From Caenorhabditis elegans (taxonomy: Eukaryota; Nematoda; Chromadorea; Rhabditida; Rhabditidae): DNA of 64,000 bases. The notes under the pieces were generated by a model that saw nothing but the letters and a program-made list of their open reading frames with translations, made no database searches and was not told where the DNA came from. This document shows positions 10,814-22,449 of this stretch, one piece after another. Position numbers and translations under genes: made by a program. Positions within the stretch are counted from its first letter, which is position 1; every line of letters begins with the position of its first letter. The stretch spans positions 4,212,501-4,276,500 of the forward strand of contig NC_003280.10 of the NCBI RefSeq assembly GCF_000002985.6, in the 5' to 3' direction.

Positions 10814-13753
10814 ATGTGCTCCCTAAATGAGCTGATAACGGGTATTAAAGAACTCCCGGAGCCAGATCTCACTGCCAGTCGACTGATGGATGCAGCAGCT
10901 GATTATGTGCCTTTGAAGGTAGTTATAATTTCGAAAAAAAAAAATCTAATTTTCCAAAATAAAAACCACATTTTTCCAGCTTCGAGGACATATTGACGCC
11001 AAAGATATCAACAGTAGTCCTAAAACATTGGAAAATGGCGGAACTGAATTCTTCCAGGCACTCATCGATATCACACATCCTAGACTCAGTGGGTAGCTAG
11101 GGAATTTTCAAATTTATATTATTATTAAATATCAAATAAAATAAATTACAGGATTATATGGATCTGGAAAAGAACTCGCCGAGAATGTGAGAATCCACAG
11201 AAACTTTCCGACAAGTCATGTAAACTTCAAATTGTATCCTACAGAGCCATTTTTTATAACAGATTTGACTTTTTGATTCATGATTTATTTGAGTTATTTT
11301 CAGAGATCCCCGATAATTTATAAAAGTCTTGACAATAATCAGTATATCTACAAGACGGACGTTTTCATCATTATTCAGAACATTTGTGGTTACCGAAAAG
11401 ATTCCACGGTAACATTTTATATTAGGATGAAATCAAATCAAAATAGTTAATTTCTTCGTTTTTCAGAATAATATTATAGAACTCAACAGATTTCTCGAAG
11501 TGATGTATCTGAAAGCACGAGAGGAGACGAGTCGAAAATATTTGGAATTTGTGCGTTTTGATGCGGATTCGTTTCGAAAAATCGAGAAAAAATTCGAGAA
11601 ATTCAATCAAGGAGCATGTTTCGTTGATAGGGTATGTTTTAGACTCAAAAATTGACAAGTTTTGAGATTTTCCCATAGCAATTTTTCAGGAAATGGAGAA
11701 CTTATCCAGTCGCTGGAACAAAGGAACTCAAATGGAGACCATCTTCCAATCGTTCAAGAGCTTGATTCCAGTGAAATGAAGTGATTATCAGTACATGATT
11801 CTTCGCAATTTTGTGGTTTATCTTTACGGATCAACTGACCCTGAATTTCGAATTTTACCTCTGGAGCTCTACAAATTCGAAAAATGGCTGGAGATTTTTC
11901 AAAAAGTTTTTGAGGAGTATCCAGAATTGTTCTCTCCGGTGAGAACTGATAATAATGTTTGAAATCGACGTGAAAATGCGCTCCGCCCGCGAACCATGGG
12001 TCTCGTTAGGTTTTTGGCGGCAAAACCGTAAATTGAAAATATTTAAATTTATGTCTCTGTCGCCAAATACCTAATGAGACGTTATCAACCAAAAATTAGT
12101 TAAATTTAATGATGAAAATGCTAGAAAAGATGCGATTGCGCTGGAGGAGGTTATGGAGAAATATGGAGATCAAGTGAAATCCATTGAGTTCATTCAACAT
12201 CCGATCCAAAGAGCCAAGCACAAAGCTGTACCGATTGAAGACTTGAAGCCTGGAAGCTACTGTATTCTAGCCGTGGATGCGCTTTTCGAGCTTTTCAATG
12301 AGATTATTTGGGGTTCGAGAGTTTTCGAAAAGCATAAAGTTCCCAAAATTATTGAATATGTTTTGAAGATTCCGACTCTGCTCTTCAAGTCTGAGCTTGT
12401 ATGTTCATATTATTGCTACACAGAATTTAATGGCAATCATTTTTTTTTATTTACAGAGATTCCCACATTTCATAAAAACTGCCCATCTTCATAGATTACT
12501 GGCGTCGTTCGAAGTTTCACTTTCGAGCTTTCACTTTCCTGCAAATCCAGTGAAAGAAGTCAGAAACGCAAAGGCTGATCATGGATTTACTCTTCAAAAT
12601 TTGAAAAACGAGCTGACATACTTGGGACTCACGGAAACGTTCCCAGACATCACCGATTATGCGGAAATCGCGTACAATGAAGTGATGAGGGTCAAGAAGG
12701 AGATGCTCTTGAGAACTTGTGATCTCTTCGATGCCATCGAGCACTGCCAACTGCTGTGTATCTTCAATAGATCACCATTTGTAATTTTTCGAAGCCATTT
12801 TCCGACTATAACATTCAAATTTTCAGCTGAAGCAGTTTCTCCATAATCAAAAGGCATGTCACCGTCTTGTCGGTCTACATTGTGATCTGTGTATCAAGGA
12901 AAAAGTGGAGAAAAGTGAGAACCAAGAAGCTTGGGATTTGGATGAAAGCAGCTCGACTAAGTCTCCAATCGACTGCAAAAAATGCTCTCAAACTCTCCAA
13001 ACAATTGAAGACGTCAAAAAAGAGTTAAAAACTAGTCAGAACAAGGAAAACAAGATGAGAAAGAAAGTGTCAGAGCTGGAGAAGAAGCTGGATGTCGAGA
13101 ATGTGCAGAATGAGCAGGAAGTCAAAGAGATGGAGGATGATCTGCGTGGAAAACAGGAAGAACTGAACATATTGAGAAAGTAATTACTTTTATTGGTTTT
13201 TTTAAATTTTGATCATTTAAATTTTTCAGCGATTCCCTCAAAGTCCATGATGTTTTGATGGAGATTGCCGACTTGAAGCAGAAGCATTCGAAATTGGAGA
13301 AACACGTGGAGGGACTGAAAGAAGAGAATTTGAAGTTGGTTTTACCCAGAAAAAACCCCTTAATTTTATCTAAAATTCTATAATTTCAGACAAGAAAGAA
13401 ACTATAATCTCACACAATCCAATCTGGAAGCTAACCTGTCGAGTATGAGAGAAGGTCTTACTATGTGCGGTTTCTCACCCGTAAATTCAAATTTAACGTT
13501 TTTTTTTCTTTCCAGATTGCAGCAGTATACTGAAGAGCTTGAGCAGGAACGTCAGAAGTATCAAGAAATGCTGACGGCGAGATCCGAAGAAACTTCAGTT
13601 CAAGCTGAACCAGCTGGTGGCGAGGAGGAAATGCTCGATGTGACGAAACAAATCGAAGAGGCTAAAGAAGAGAAAATTCGTTTGAAAGCTGAACATGATG
13701 CCAATGAAAGAATAATTCAGCAACTTCTCGATAAATTGGCCAATTTTTCGTAA
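10814..13753 (+). CDS. coiled-coil protein gene interrupted by an in-frame stop
   Basis: ATG directly behind GATTTTCAG. Exons: 10814-10918, 10980-11088, 11152-11219, 11304-11408, 11467-11631, 11690-11938 (with TGA at 11777-11779), about 12100 or 12125-12398, 12457-12780, 12827-13179, 13230-13334, 13390-13464, 13516-13753. The first part begins MCSLNELITGIKELPEPDL; after the TGA the same frame continues with SDYQYMILRNFVVYLYG. The C-terminal third is a long heptad-rich, Glu/Lys-rich coiled coil preceded by a Cys cluster (CHRLVGLHCDLC and CKKC). The junction 11938/12125 is also out of phase. Either this is a pseudogene, two adjacent genes (first ending at 11779), or my exon model is wrong there; downstream exons are fully open. 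Family not recognised. Confidence 0.55.
12000..12079. repeat. short palindromic repeat in an intron
   Basis: TCTCGTTAGGTTTTTGGCG on the left pairs with CGCCAAATACCTAATGAGA on the right, giving a hairpin of about 80 nt in the intron just before the out-of-phase acceptor of the coiled-coil gene. Confidence 0.85.
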
Positions 13754-14556
13754 TTCTTTGAAATTATTTTGATTTGTTTTCTGTTTTTGTTGTTGTTGAA
13801 TGATTATCGTTGATAAATATTTTTGTTTTATTTATTTCTTACTGGCTTTTTTTATATGCAAAGATACAGCTCTAAACTTGAAAATTTTCACCAATGAGTC
13901 GTGCGCCTTTAAACGTGATACGGTATTCCACTTTTCGAAATTCGATTTTATGTTCCCAAAAATCGTATTGTCGTTTTATTGCTGGATTTTTTAAAATCAC
14001 TACCAAGAAAATCGCCGAAAAATTTTCTAGCAATATGTTTATTTTTTTGTCCAATTCATAGAAATTCCGCCGAAAAAGCTAGTTTTTTTTTCAATTTCGT
14101 TCATTTCTGCGCTTACATGAGAAGAAAAACTTTTAAAATTATTTATTTTCGGCCATTTGGAATTGAAAAATCCGTTTTCACTAATCCATTCGTTTATCAA
14201 CTTCTCAATTGCTCAAATTTTGCCTTAATTACAAAAACTAAGTGTTTAAATTTAAATGTTTTCTTTTCGCGGCGGGACCCAAATCACCAAGTGGGCCGTG
14301 CGCCTTTGAAGATACGGTAACCATGTTTCGAAATATTTCGAATTTATGTTCCCTAAAATCTTCGTTTCATTGTATTTCTGGTATTATTTTTTGCAATAAT
14401 TATTGCGAAAGCTGTCGAAAAAATTTGTTATGTCCGATTTATCGAAATTCCATCAAAAAATTAAGAATTTAATGATTTATTCCTATCTCCTTTGCTCTTT
14501 CTGCCTTGACAAACGTGTTTCTTCATTTAATTTCCACTTTTTCAGGGTAATTCATC
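13754..14556. other. intergenic region made of two related dispersed repeats
   Basis: Two head-to-tail relatives (about 13890-14270 and 14280-14450) share GTGCGCCTTT..., ATACGGT, TTATGTTCCC and GGCGGGACCCAAATC with 10250-10800. No coding signal. Confidence 0.65.
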
Positions 14557-16522
14557 ATGGACGATTCTTCAGAAGAAGCGAATCAGTTTGAGCCACCGCC
14601 AGCTATCCGAAAGTCCACCAGAGCAGTCAACAATCTGTCGCCTCATCAAAAAGAAGTCAGATGTCAATGCGGGACAAATAACACGGATAATCGGCTCATA
14701 AAGTGTGTAGAGTGCGAAAAGTGGCAGCACGCTATCTGTATGAGTGTCATGCCGTTGGATATCATAATGACCTACAAATGCGAGATGTGTGAGCCAAGAT
14801 TGCTGATGGTCTCCAGATCCCAGGCGAGAGCATACCAAGGAGTTGAGCCCGAGCCCAGGGAAGTCCGGAAGAAAGGAAGAAACCAATCGGTGAATTTGGA
14901 GGAGTTCCTCGAGTTCTTGTCGGAAGCATCCGAAAATATCAGTCGTCCACTTGCGCTGACTACACTGTTCGAAGACTACAAAGAACACATCAATTATCCG
15001 CAATCAGTGAGAATTCTCCGCAAGCAGCTCGAATCAAATCTCTTGGAGACAATCTCAATGTCACCCAATTACTATGCCGATCGAAAAGCGCAAATGCTCT
15101 TCGCGATGGGGTTACGCGTCAAGGGCGAGTTCTTGGAAAGGTTTGTAGAGAAACCAGCTTGGGCAAAGTTATTAATGATTTCTATTTTTCAGGCTGGAGA
15201 GGAATGCAGTGGTGGAAGTGGACGGTTACCATCGAATCACTTTCTATAAGTCGAAGAATTTGGAGTTCAGAGGAAAACATCGCGTCGGCAGATTTCCACT
15301 TGTAAATCGTCGAAAATCTGCAGAAAGTACTTCACAACAGCACGGAAATTCGGGTGAAGAAGACGATGATGACATTTTCATAGATCTAGTTGTTCCAGTT
15401 ACAGGCAATTCAAGATGGAATCAGTTTCCTGTGAAGCAGGAGATTCCCGATGAGCAGAGTTTTGGTTCAGCAAGTACTTTGCCGAACGCCGAGATTGAGC
15501 CAAATCTTCAATACTCATTGAGCGATACCATGACGACTGGTTCCGCGAGCACTTGGAACATGGCAGCCACTCCACCAAGCGAAATGCGAGGAATCATGAT
15601 GGAATCGATGAATGGTTTGCACGCTCTACAATCTGCGAGTTATCCGCCTTACCAAGAAATGCAGGAAATGCTATGCGTGCAGCACACCATGATGAAATCG
15701 ATGCATGAAATAATCAAAACGCAATCCGACTTTTACAGAGAGATGTTTAAGACGAGGTTCGGCTGGAAAATCAACTTTATTTCACGTTTTTCTTACTTTC
15801 ACACATTCTTTTTCGGCTATTTAGCATTTGAAATCGCTAATAGATCTTTTATGTAAGGTTTTAGGTGAAAATCGACATGTTTACTGTTTTTAAACATTGA
15901 ACAAATGTTCATTTGAAAGTCTTTGAAATAAAAGATAAACTAACGATTTCAAAGTTAAAATTCAAAACCTAAATACTGGAAAACCAAAAAATATCTAAAG
16001 AGATCCTTTATTATTACATTAATAGTAGAAATTTTAGAGCGATCGCCGGCGCACCACCTGCCCCAGCAACCACCAGTCTCCGCGCCTTTCTGCATTTTCT
16101 CAAAGGCTATGTCGACTACCTGGAATCCGAGCAGCTGGTTGACTGCAGCCGCCTGACTCAACAGCACTTGGAGACTTGCCGAGCGGCTGACAAGCTGATT
16201 TCAATGGAAAAACTGCTAACGGGGCTTGCCGTCGCAACAACCATCGCTGAAGCACATCTATCGGATGTTTCAGCCATCATCAACGGGGCTTCTGCCATGG
16301 AATTTTACAAATTCATCGAGATTTACGCAAGTAATCAGAGCAATTCGGCATTTTCGGGCCTTTGCACCGATCTGAAGCAAAAGATTCAGGCTCTTGTAAA
16401 TATGGATAAGGTAAATAATATACAGACTAAATAAAATAAAACCAAAAAACGTTTTTCAGAAAATTCCATTCAAAGAGTTGAGCCGTGCCTTCCGAACTGC
16501 AATCTCCCTGGTTTCTCAATGA
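14557..16522 (+). CDS. PHD-finger protein (paralogue 1)
   Basis: Exons 14557-15140, 15193-15756, 16038-16410, 16460-16522; 527 aa, ATG shortly after TTTTTCAG. The N-terminal acidic leader is followed by a PHD finger with ligands C36, C38, C50, C53, H58, C61, C75, C78 and the aromatic W56 (KWQH) expected in histone-tail-reading fingers of the MLL5/PHF type. A helical domain (about 115-200) follows, then an acidic, Ser/Met-rich low-complexity region containing EEDDDDIFIDL and a C-terminal helical domain ending AISLVSQ. Likely nuclear chromatin reader; the histone mark is not deducible. The next gene is a tandem paralogue that lacks the acidic central region. Confidence 0.8.
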
Positions 16523-17050
16523 GAAAATATTTGTTTTTAATTGTTTCTTTTTAATTATCCACATGTTCTATTGATTCCCCCGTGTTTATTTTAATTATCT
16601 GCACTTTTAATTTTATCTCTAAGTATTATTTTTTGTCGATAAATACCGTTGATGTTTAATTATTTTAATATTATGTTTTCTTTGTATTCAAATTCAGAAA
16701 TTGTTTGATCATTTCTCTATATCTTCTTCTTTTTTTCAACGTTTTAATAGCTAAAAATTAACAAAATTTATTGGTGATGATTAATAACCTTTTCGCGTCG
16801 AGACCCAAGCCTTAATACCAGCCATGCGCCTTTAAACAAGTTACGGTGCCTCCACTCTAAGGAATTTAAATTTTAGTTCCCAAAATTGGTTTTTAAGTTT
16901 TTTGCCTGTGTTGTTTAGCTTTCAAACATTTTTTACTGAAAAATTGAATTAATTTCGTTGAAAAATGAGAAAAATAGGTTTCTACGCTATATTGTCATTT
17001 TTTCAATTTCTCTTCGTGATTTTCCATTTTATTTCCACATTTTCAGCGCG
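16523..17050. other. intergenic spacer between PHD paralogues
   Basis: AT-rich; contains one copy of the ATGCGCCTTTAAA...TTACGGTG repeat at about 16790-16900 and a 3'-UTR motif (GATAAATACCGTT, about 16638) shared with the downstream paralogue (about 18290). Confidence 0.6.
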
Positions 17051-18186
17051 ATGGAACATGATTCTTCAGAAGATTCCGATCAGTTTGAGCCGCCGCGAGC
17101 ACCTGTTTCGAGCATAAAGATCGAATGTCAATGCGGAACAAATAACACGAATAATCGTTTGATAAAGTGTGTCGGATGTGCGCAATGGCAGCACGCTGTC
17201 TGTATGGGAGTCAGGCCGACGGACTGTGTCACGGCCTACAAGTGCGAGGACTGTGAACCGAGATTGCTGATAGTCACCATCGCCGAGGCGGAATCATTCC
17301 AAGGAGTTAAGCCGCCAGAGCCCACACCAGCTCCAAAGATAGAAAGGAAGACAACAAAAGTGCTCTATATTCAACGCTTCCTCGATTTTCTGTCGGACAA
17401 GTCAGAAAACATCAAAAGTCCACTGCCACTGACCAAATTCTTCCAAGACTACAAAACGAAGAGCAACTGTTCACAATCTCTGGCTACCGCCAAGAAGAAG
17501 CTCTTGGCAAATCTTTTCGAGCACATCGTCATGTCAGCCAAGTACAATGATGATCGAAAGGCCGAAATGCTCTTCGCAATTGGATTGCGCGTTGAGGACG
17601 AATTTTTGGAAAGGTTTGTAGAGTAACAGGGTTTTAATTTAATTTTTTTTAATTTTTCAGGCTCAGAGGGCGAGCGACAGTGGAAGTGGACGATTGTCAA
17701 CGAATCACGTTCTATAAGTCGAAGACCTCCACATCTTCTCCGGAAACCGTCAGCGTCCGTAATTTTCTCCAATACATCGAGCCATATGTAGTCTGCATGG
17801 GCTCCGAGCAGTTGGCTGACTCCAGCCGCAAGATTCGAGAACAATTGGATGCCTGCCGAGTCACAAGCTCATTTCAAAGGAAAGATTTCAGTTCGTGCTC
17901 GCCGCCACAACAGCCATAGCTGAAGCACATTTGTCGGATGCTTCAGTCATCGACGGAATTTCAGCCATCGAATTCTTCAAATATATCGAGAATTACGCAA
18001 AGGATAAGGCACTTTTGAGCCTTTGTGACGATTTACAGCAAAAGATTCAGGGACTGGAAGCTATGGATAAGGTAAATAATATTCAGCTTAAAATAAATCC
18101 AAAAAATCTTAATTTTTTTTCAGAAAATCCAATACAACGTGTTGAGCCGTGTCTTCCAAGCCACAATCTCCCTGGTTTGCCAATGA
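17051..18186 (+). CDS. PHD-finger protein (paralogue 2) with probable 32-nt intron
   Basis: Model: exons 17051-17613, 17661-17859, 17892-18071, 18124-18186; 334 aa. PHD ligands C26, C28, C40, C43, H48, C51, C65, C68 with W46. The helical domain and C-terminal domain (...AAT-TAIAEAHLSDAS...ISLVCQ) match the upstream paralogue, but the acidic middle region of about 180 residues is absent and the two flanks are joined in one exon. Relative to the paralogue, 4 nt are missing at about 17860; this would cause a frameshift and a stop at 17917-17919, but it also leaves a GT at 17860 and TTTCAG ending at 17891, and removing these 32 nt restores frame. If unspliced, the protein loses about 80 C-terminal residues. 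Probably a nuclear chromatin reader. Confidence 0.72.
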
Positions 18187-18884
18187 TAATTTTTATTCTA
18201 AATTTACATGTTTTTTTTGTTCTTTCCCTTTAGCACTTTTCTGTTCTATTTATTCGCTCGTATTCCTTTCTTTTCTCTAATTTTCGTTGATAAATACCGT
18301 TCATTTTTAGACATTTTAAATTGTTTTCACTACTTTCAGATTGTTCGATCATTACTCTTTATTTGTTAATTTTCGGTTAGTTTCCGTGGGTTTCGGCGCG
18401 ATTTTTTTTGCATTTTTCCGGTAAAAGCTGATTTAAAATATTTTTAACTGAAAAACTGCAATAAAACGACAAAATTCGCTTAACAATGAAGAATTTTATT
18501 GAAAAACTTTACAAAATTGAAGAAATACCATTTTGCGCGCCGAGACCCATCTGAATATACCTGTGCGCCTTTAAGTACTACAGTACTCCACTCCAGTTTT
18601 TTTCAGGTTTTTGGAAAAATTTCTCCGGTTTTTCTCTAATAAATAATGTAAAACACCGTTTATCAATTAAAAAGTTATAAATTCATGTGAAGTTATCGAT
18701 TTTTTGGCGAAAAATCGATACTTCCACTTAAATTTATATTATTTTTTAGCGGAAAACCGTCCAAAAACTAACAAAATGTGGAGAAATGTCAAAAAATGGC
18801 AATTTAATGGCGCGGAAATTCAAAAACCAACAATTTTTCTCAAAAATGTTCGTTTTTCCTCTCAAAAAAACATTTAAATTTCAG
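18187..18884. other. intergenic spacer with GCGCCTTTAA-type repeat
   Basis: No gene. A repeat with GCGCCGAGACCC and GTGCGCCTTTAAGTACTACAG lies at about 18535-18595, the same family as the long palindrome at 21128-21359. Confidence 0.55.
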
Positions 18885-21823
18885 ATGAAACGCACCAGAG
18901 CGCCAAAAGAACAAAATCCATCAGAAATCAAAAAAATCCGTCGAAAATCGGAAACGGATAATGAAAATGTCGCAGGCAACCGAGAAAATCTTCCCAAAAA
19001 TCCGATCCTCACAAGTTCTGGAGCACAGCGTTAGTGTGAATTTCCAGATTTTATTGAAATTTAACATATTTTCAGTCAAAATTATTGCGAAACTTGGCGA
19101 AGGAGTTTTTGGAGCTGTTTATAAGGTCGTAGATCATTCTGTAAGTGATCAAATTTATGGAAAAGCGGCGGCCGTGTGTGGATTTACGCAGCTCGTGTAC
19201 TCCCCGAGAATTTTTTTTTGATTGAACACCTGGAAATTATGGTTTTGAGTGGTTTTCCGAGTGAAAATACATGGATTTTTGCATAAAATAATACCAAAAT
19301 TTGGAAATTTTGTTAAAATTACTCCAATTTTTTTCCCCCTTTTCCGTATATTTTTGTGGAAAAAAAAACAAAAAAATTCCCTGATTTTTTTATTTCAGCT
19401 TGAAATCGCGCGCCGCATTGTGTCGATTTACGATATTTTTCCATCGACTTTATTGTCAATTTAAGCTGAAATATAAATAAAATCAGTATAAAATTAGATA
19501 TTCAGAACCAGGGAGAAATTTGGAGTAATTTAAATAATTTAATAATTTTTCGATTTTTTATGTAAAAATCGATAAATTTTCAGTTTCAAAACTGCTTAAA
19601 ACGATAATTTTCAGGTGTTAATTAACATGTTAATTAAATCAAAAAATCATAAGAAAAATTAAATAAAAAACTTCAATTTCAATTATTTTCCAGAATAAAA
19701 AATATGCTGTGAAGCTATTCAAAGAAGAGCACAGTGAAGTTGGCGAACAATCGTGGGCTCGAGAAACTGCGGTAATATTTTCTAATTTTTCGAAGAAAAA
19801 AAATCAATAATTGTGGTTTTTTTACAGATTATGAAAGCAGTAACTGCTATCAATAGTGCAAATTTAATACGAATGGAGGATAGCTGGAGAATAAATGAAT
19901 CGGTTCCAAACGGATTTCTTAAAATAGCGATTAGTTTTGAGTTAAAAGGACGGTCAGTGTTCGAAGTGATGGATTCCACGAAAGGAAAAATGCCGGCGGG
20001 AAGCGAAATTTCATTTGAAATTAACGCGATTCGAGTTATGGGAAAACAGTTGCTGGAGGCGATGGAGAAGCTGGAATCTGTGAAAATTGTGCACTTGGAC
20101 CTGAAGGTTCATTTTTTTTATAAAATTCTGGAAAGTTAAAAAAAAGGCCCATTTAGCCTTTTCTGGCAATATTCAAAGGAGCGCAAAATTCCGAGAATGC
20201 GTATTGCGCGACATATTTTACGCGCAAAATATCTCGTAGCGCAAAAAAAAACTACAGTAACCTTTTATATGACTAATGTAGCGCTGGTGTCGATTTACGG
20301 ACTCCATTTACGATATTCCCGTAAATCGACACAAGCGCTACAGTAGTCATTCAAATAGTTACTGTAGTTTTCGCTACGAGATATTTTTTGCGTCAAATAT
20401 GTTGTGCAATACGCAAATTTTCAGACAGTTTTCCCCGCAAAAAATATAAATTTATGTGAAATTATCGATTTTTAGGCTAATTTTGAAGTTGTTAGCGATT
20501 TTTTCGAGTTTAGAAATTCGCTTAAAAGCCGAAATTTTCCAAAAAATCTATTGATCCACAGATATTTTGGTTTTTTTTAAAGCGGAAAACTGTCTGAAAA
20601 AATTTCAAAAAAAAATCATATAAAAAAACTTAGAAACCTTCAAAAAAATCTCTCAGTTTTAAAATTTTCAAAACTTCTCTATTTTTTCAGCCCGAAAACA
20701 TTTGCTTCTCCTCGTCCTGTACCTTCAAGACTACTGTAACTGGAAATGTGTGCTTTATTCAGCCATCGATATTCCACGTGTGTGTGGTGGATTTCGGAAA
20801 TGCTCGGACGATTCGTCAGGATAAGCCGCCAAAATATGCACTTGTCCAGACTCAAAACTACAGAGCACCTGAAATCTTCTTGGGACTTCCGTTTTCAGTG
20901 AAATCGGATATCTGGTCGTTTGGTTGTATTCTTAGTGAGCTCTACACTGGCGACCTGCTCTTTTACGGAAATTCGAAAAGTGACACGGAAGAGCTTCAAT
21001 TCGAATTAATGCAGATGATTGTTCAACAACCTCCGTCGTGTGCCATGTTGAGAGAAGCCGAAAAAATCAAGTAAATATATATATATTGTTAATACGGAGA
21101 ATTTTGCGTCAAAACTACGGTTTTGGGTCTCGACACGACAAATTTTTGTTTCATGCGAATAGGTGTACCTTTAAAGAGTACTGTAGCTTCAAACTTTTTT
21201 ATTGCGGAGTTTTAATCGATTTTTCATAGTCTTTTTCAAGGAAAAACCTGAAAAATACGAAAAATCAATTAAAATTCCGCAGCACCGAAAGTTCAAAGCT
21301 ACAGTACTCTTTAAAGGCGCATACCTCTTCGCATTTAACAGAATTTTGTCGTGTCGAGACTTCGAAATTCGAAAAAAAATCAATTTTCAGAAGCACAAAA
21401 ATTCGGATTGAAAACGGCAATGTGTACATGAAGCGGAAATCGAAATCATCGTTTGAGCCGCCAAAGCCGCTTCATGTAAGCAAATCTACACGTGGTGTCA
21501 AGCAGTCTCATTGTGGTTTGATCTACAATAAATGCGGGAACTTTTCCCCCAGGAAAATATGACGTCACCACACTTTCAAACATGTGAAATCAGTTGAAAA
21601 GCCTGCGTCTTTTCTCCCGCATTTTTCGGAGATCAAACCAGAAATGGGACACTTGAATCTTTACTTAAATCATTTAAAAAAATCCGTCAATTTTCAGAAG
21701 CAACGACGTCCAAAGGATTTAGAAGCGATTCCACTATTCGACCTTCTTGAATGTATTCTCATCGTCGACCCGTCAAGGCGCCCATCATTACGTGACATTT
21801 CTTCGAGAACATTTTTCAAATAA
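18885..21823 (+). CDS. divergent CMGC protein kinase, LAMMER/CLK-like, non-RD
   Basis: Exons 18885-19029, 19076-19140, 19694-19771, 19828-20106, 20691-21070, 21391-21475, 21698-21823; 385 aa, ATG directly behind AATTTCAG. A basic Lys/Arg-rich N-terminus (possible nuclear signal) precedes the kinase domain: glycine loop GEGVFG (56-61), VAIK-type lysine K77, helix-C Glu E94, catalytic loop H185-L186-D187 with KPEN (189-192), DFG D223, YRAPE (246-250), and DIWSFGCILSELYTG. CLK kinases also replace the HRD arginine (HTD) and carry an insert between KPEN and DFG, as here; the LAMMER signature position reads ELQFELMQMI, so it is degenerate. Catalytic residues are present, so activity is likely. CLKs phosphorylate SR splicing factors; that role here is inference. 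Introns 4-6 hold palindromic repeats. Confidence 0.85.
20192..20423. repeat. long palindrome in kinase intron 4
   Basis: Arms ATGCGTATTGCGCGACATAT...ATATCTCGTAGCG and CGCTACGAGATAT...GCAATACGC are inverted copies; the centre is GTGTCGATTTACGG / CCGTAAATCGACAC flanked by CTACAGTA. Would form a near-continuous hairpin in the pre-mRNA. Confidence 0.85.
21128..21359. repeat. long palindrome in kinase intron 5
   Basis: Ends TCTCGACACGAC and GTCGTGTCGAGA; inner arms contain ACCTTTAAAGAGTACTGTAG and CTACAGTACTCTTTAAAGG, then matching AAATCAATTAAAA segments. It is the complete form of the half-site repeats seen near 10.3, 13.9, 16.8, 18.5, 22.3 and 23.6 kb. Confidence 0.9.
21483..21653. repeat. palindromic element in kinase intron 6
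   Basis: ACACGTGGTGTC...GGTTTGATCTACA on the left, GGAGATCAAACC...GGGACAC on the right, with AATGCGGGAA and TGACGTCA inside. Same family as 7700-7882 and 43104-43275. Confidence 0.8.
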
Positions 21824-22449
21824 TTTTTATCGATTTTTTTTTTAATGTTCCTTCGTATTCATCCGTATTCACATTACCCTTCTGAACTTCCTACGGTTTT
21901 TTCCCAGTTAGAAATTCCTTTTTCCACGGGAATTTCTACTGCTTTATCCCTCTTTTTCTCGTATTCTCTGCAATTTCCATTATGTTTTTTTGTTATTTTT
22001 ACGGTGGTTTTTTTTTGTTTCTCCCGTATTTCCTGCAAACATCATTTTTCTGTTTTTTTTTTCGTCTTTTTTATTAGCACGAGCTGTCAAATAATATTAA
22101 TAAATTTTTTTTTCGCTTTTTGAATTATCCTTTTTCTTACAATTAGTTTTCCCTCCTTCAATCCAGCTTTCGCGAGAGCAGTTTCGTGAAATCTCGAAAA
22201 AAATCGATTTTTAAAAAGTCGCTTCGAGACCAGCCTAGACTAGTTACAGCTGCTTGTTGGGAATAATGAGAATTCGAAGTTACAGTAATCTTCCAAGGCG
22301 TGCGCACATTTTCTAAACAGTTGTCGTCTCGAGACCGGGCACCTTATTTTTGGCGCGAATTTCAGCGTCTGAAAATACTAGAAATGGTATCAGATTAAGA
22401 AAAAAAATATTAAATTTATTTAACAGAAGAGCAATTTTATTCGAAAAAC
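21824..22449. other. intergenic region between convergent genes
   Basis: T-rich downstream sequence of the kinase followed by a GTCTCGAGACC-type repeat (about 22215-22345). No coding signal. Confidence 0.6.

Noticed and set aside
11777..11779. Selenocysteine recoding at the TGA
   Set aside because: C. elegans is known to encode a single selenoprotein (thioredoxin reductase), and no SECIS-like context was sought or seen; nonsense mutation or gene boundary is simpler.
3118..21823. One operon for the seven + strand genes
   Set aside because: Gaps are 530-1550 nt, far above typical operon spacing of about 100 nt, and each start has its own acceptor.
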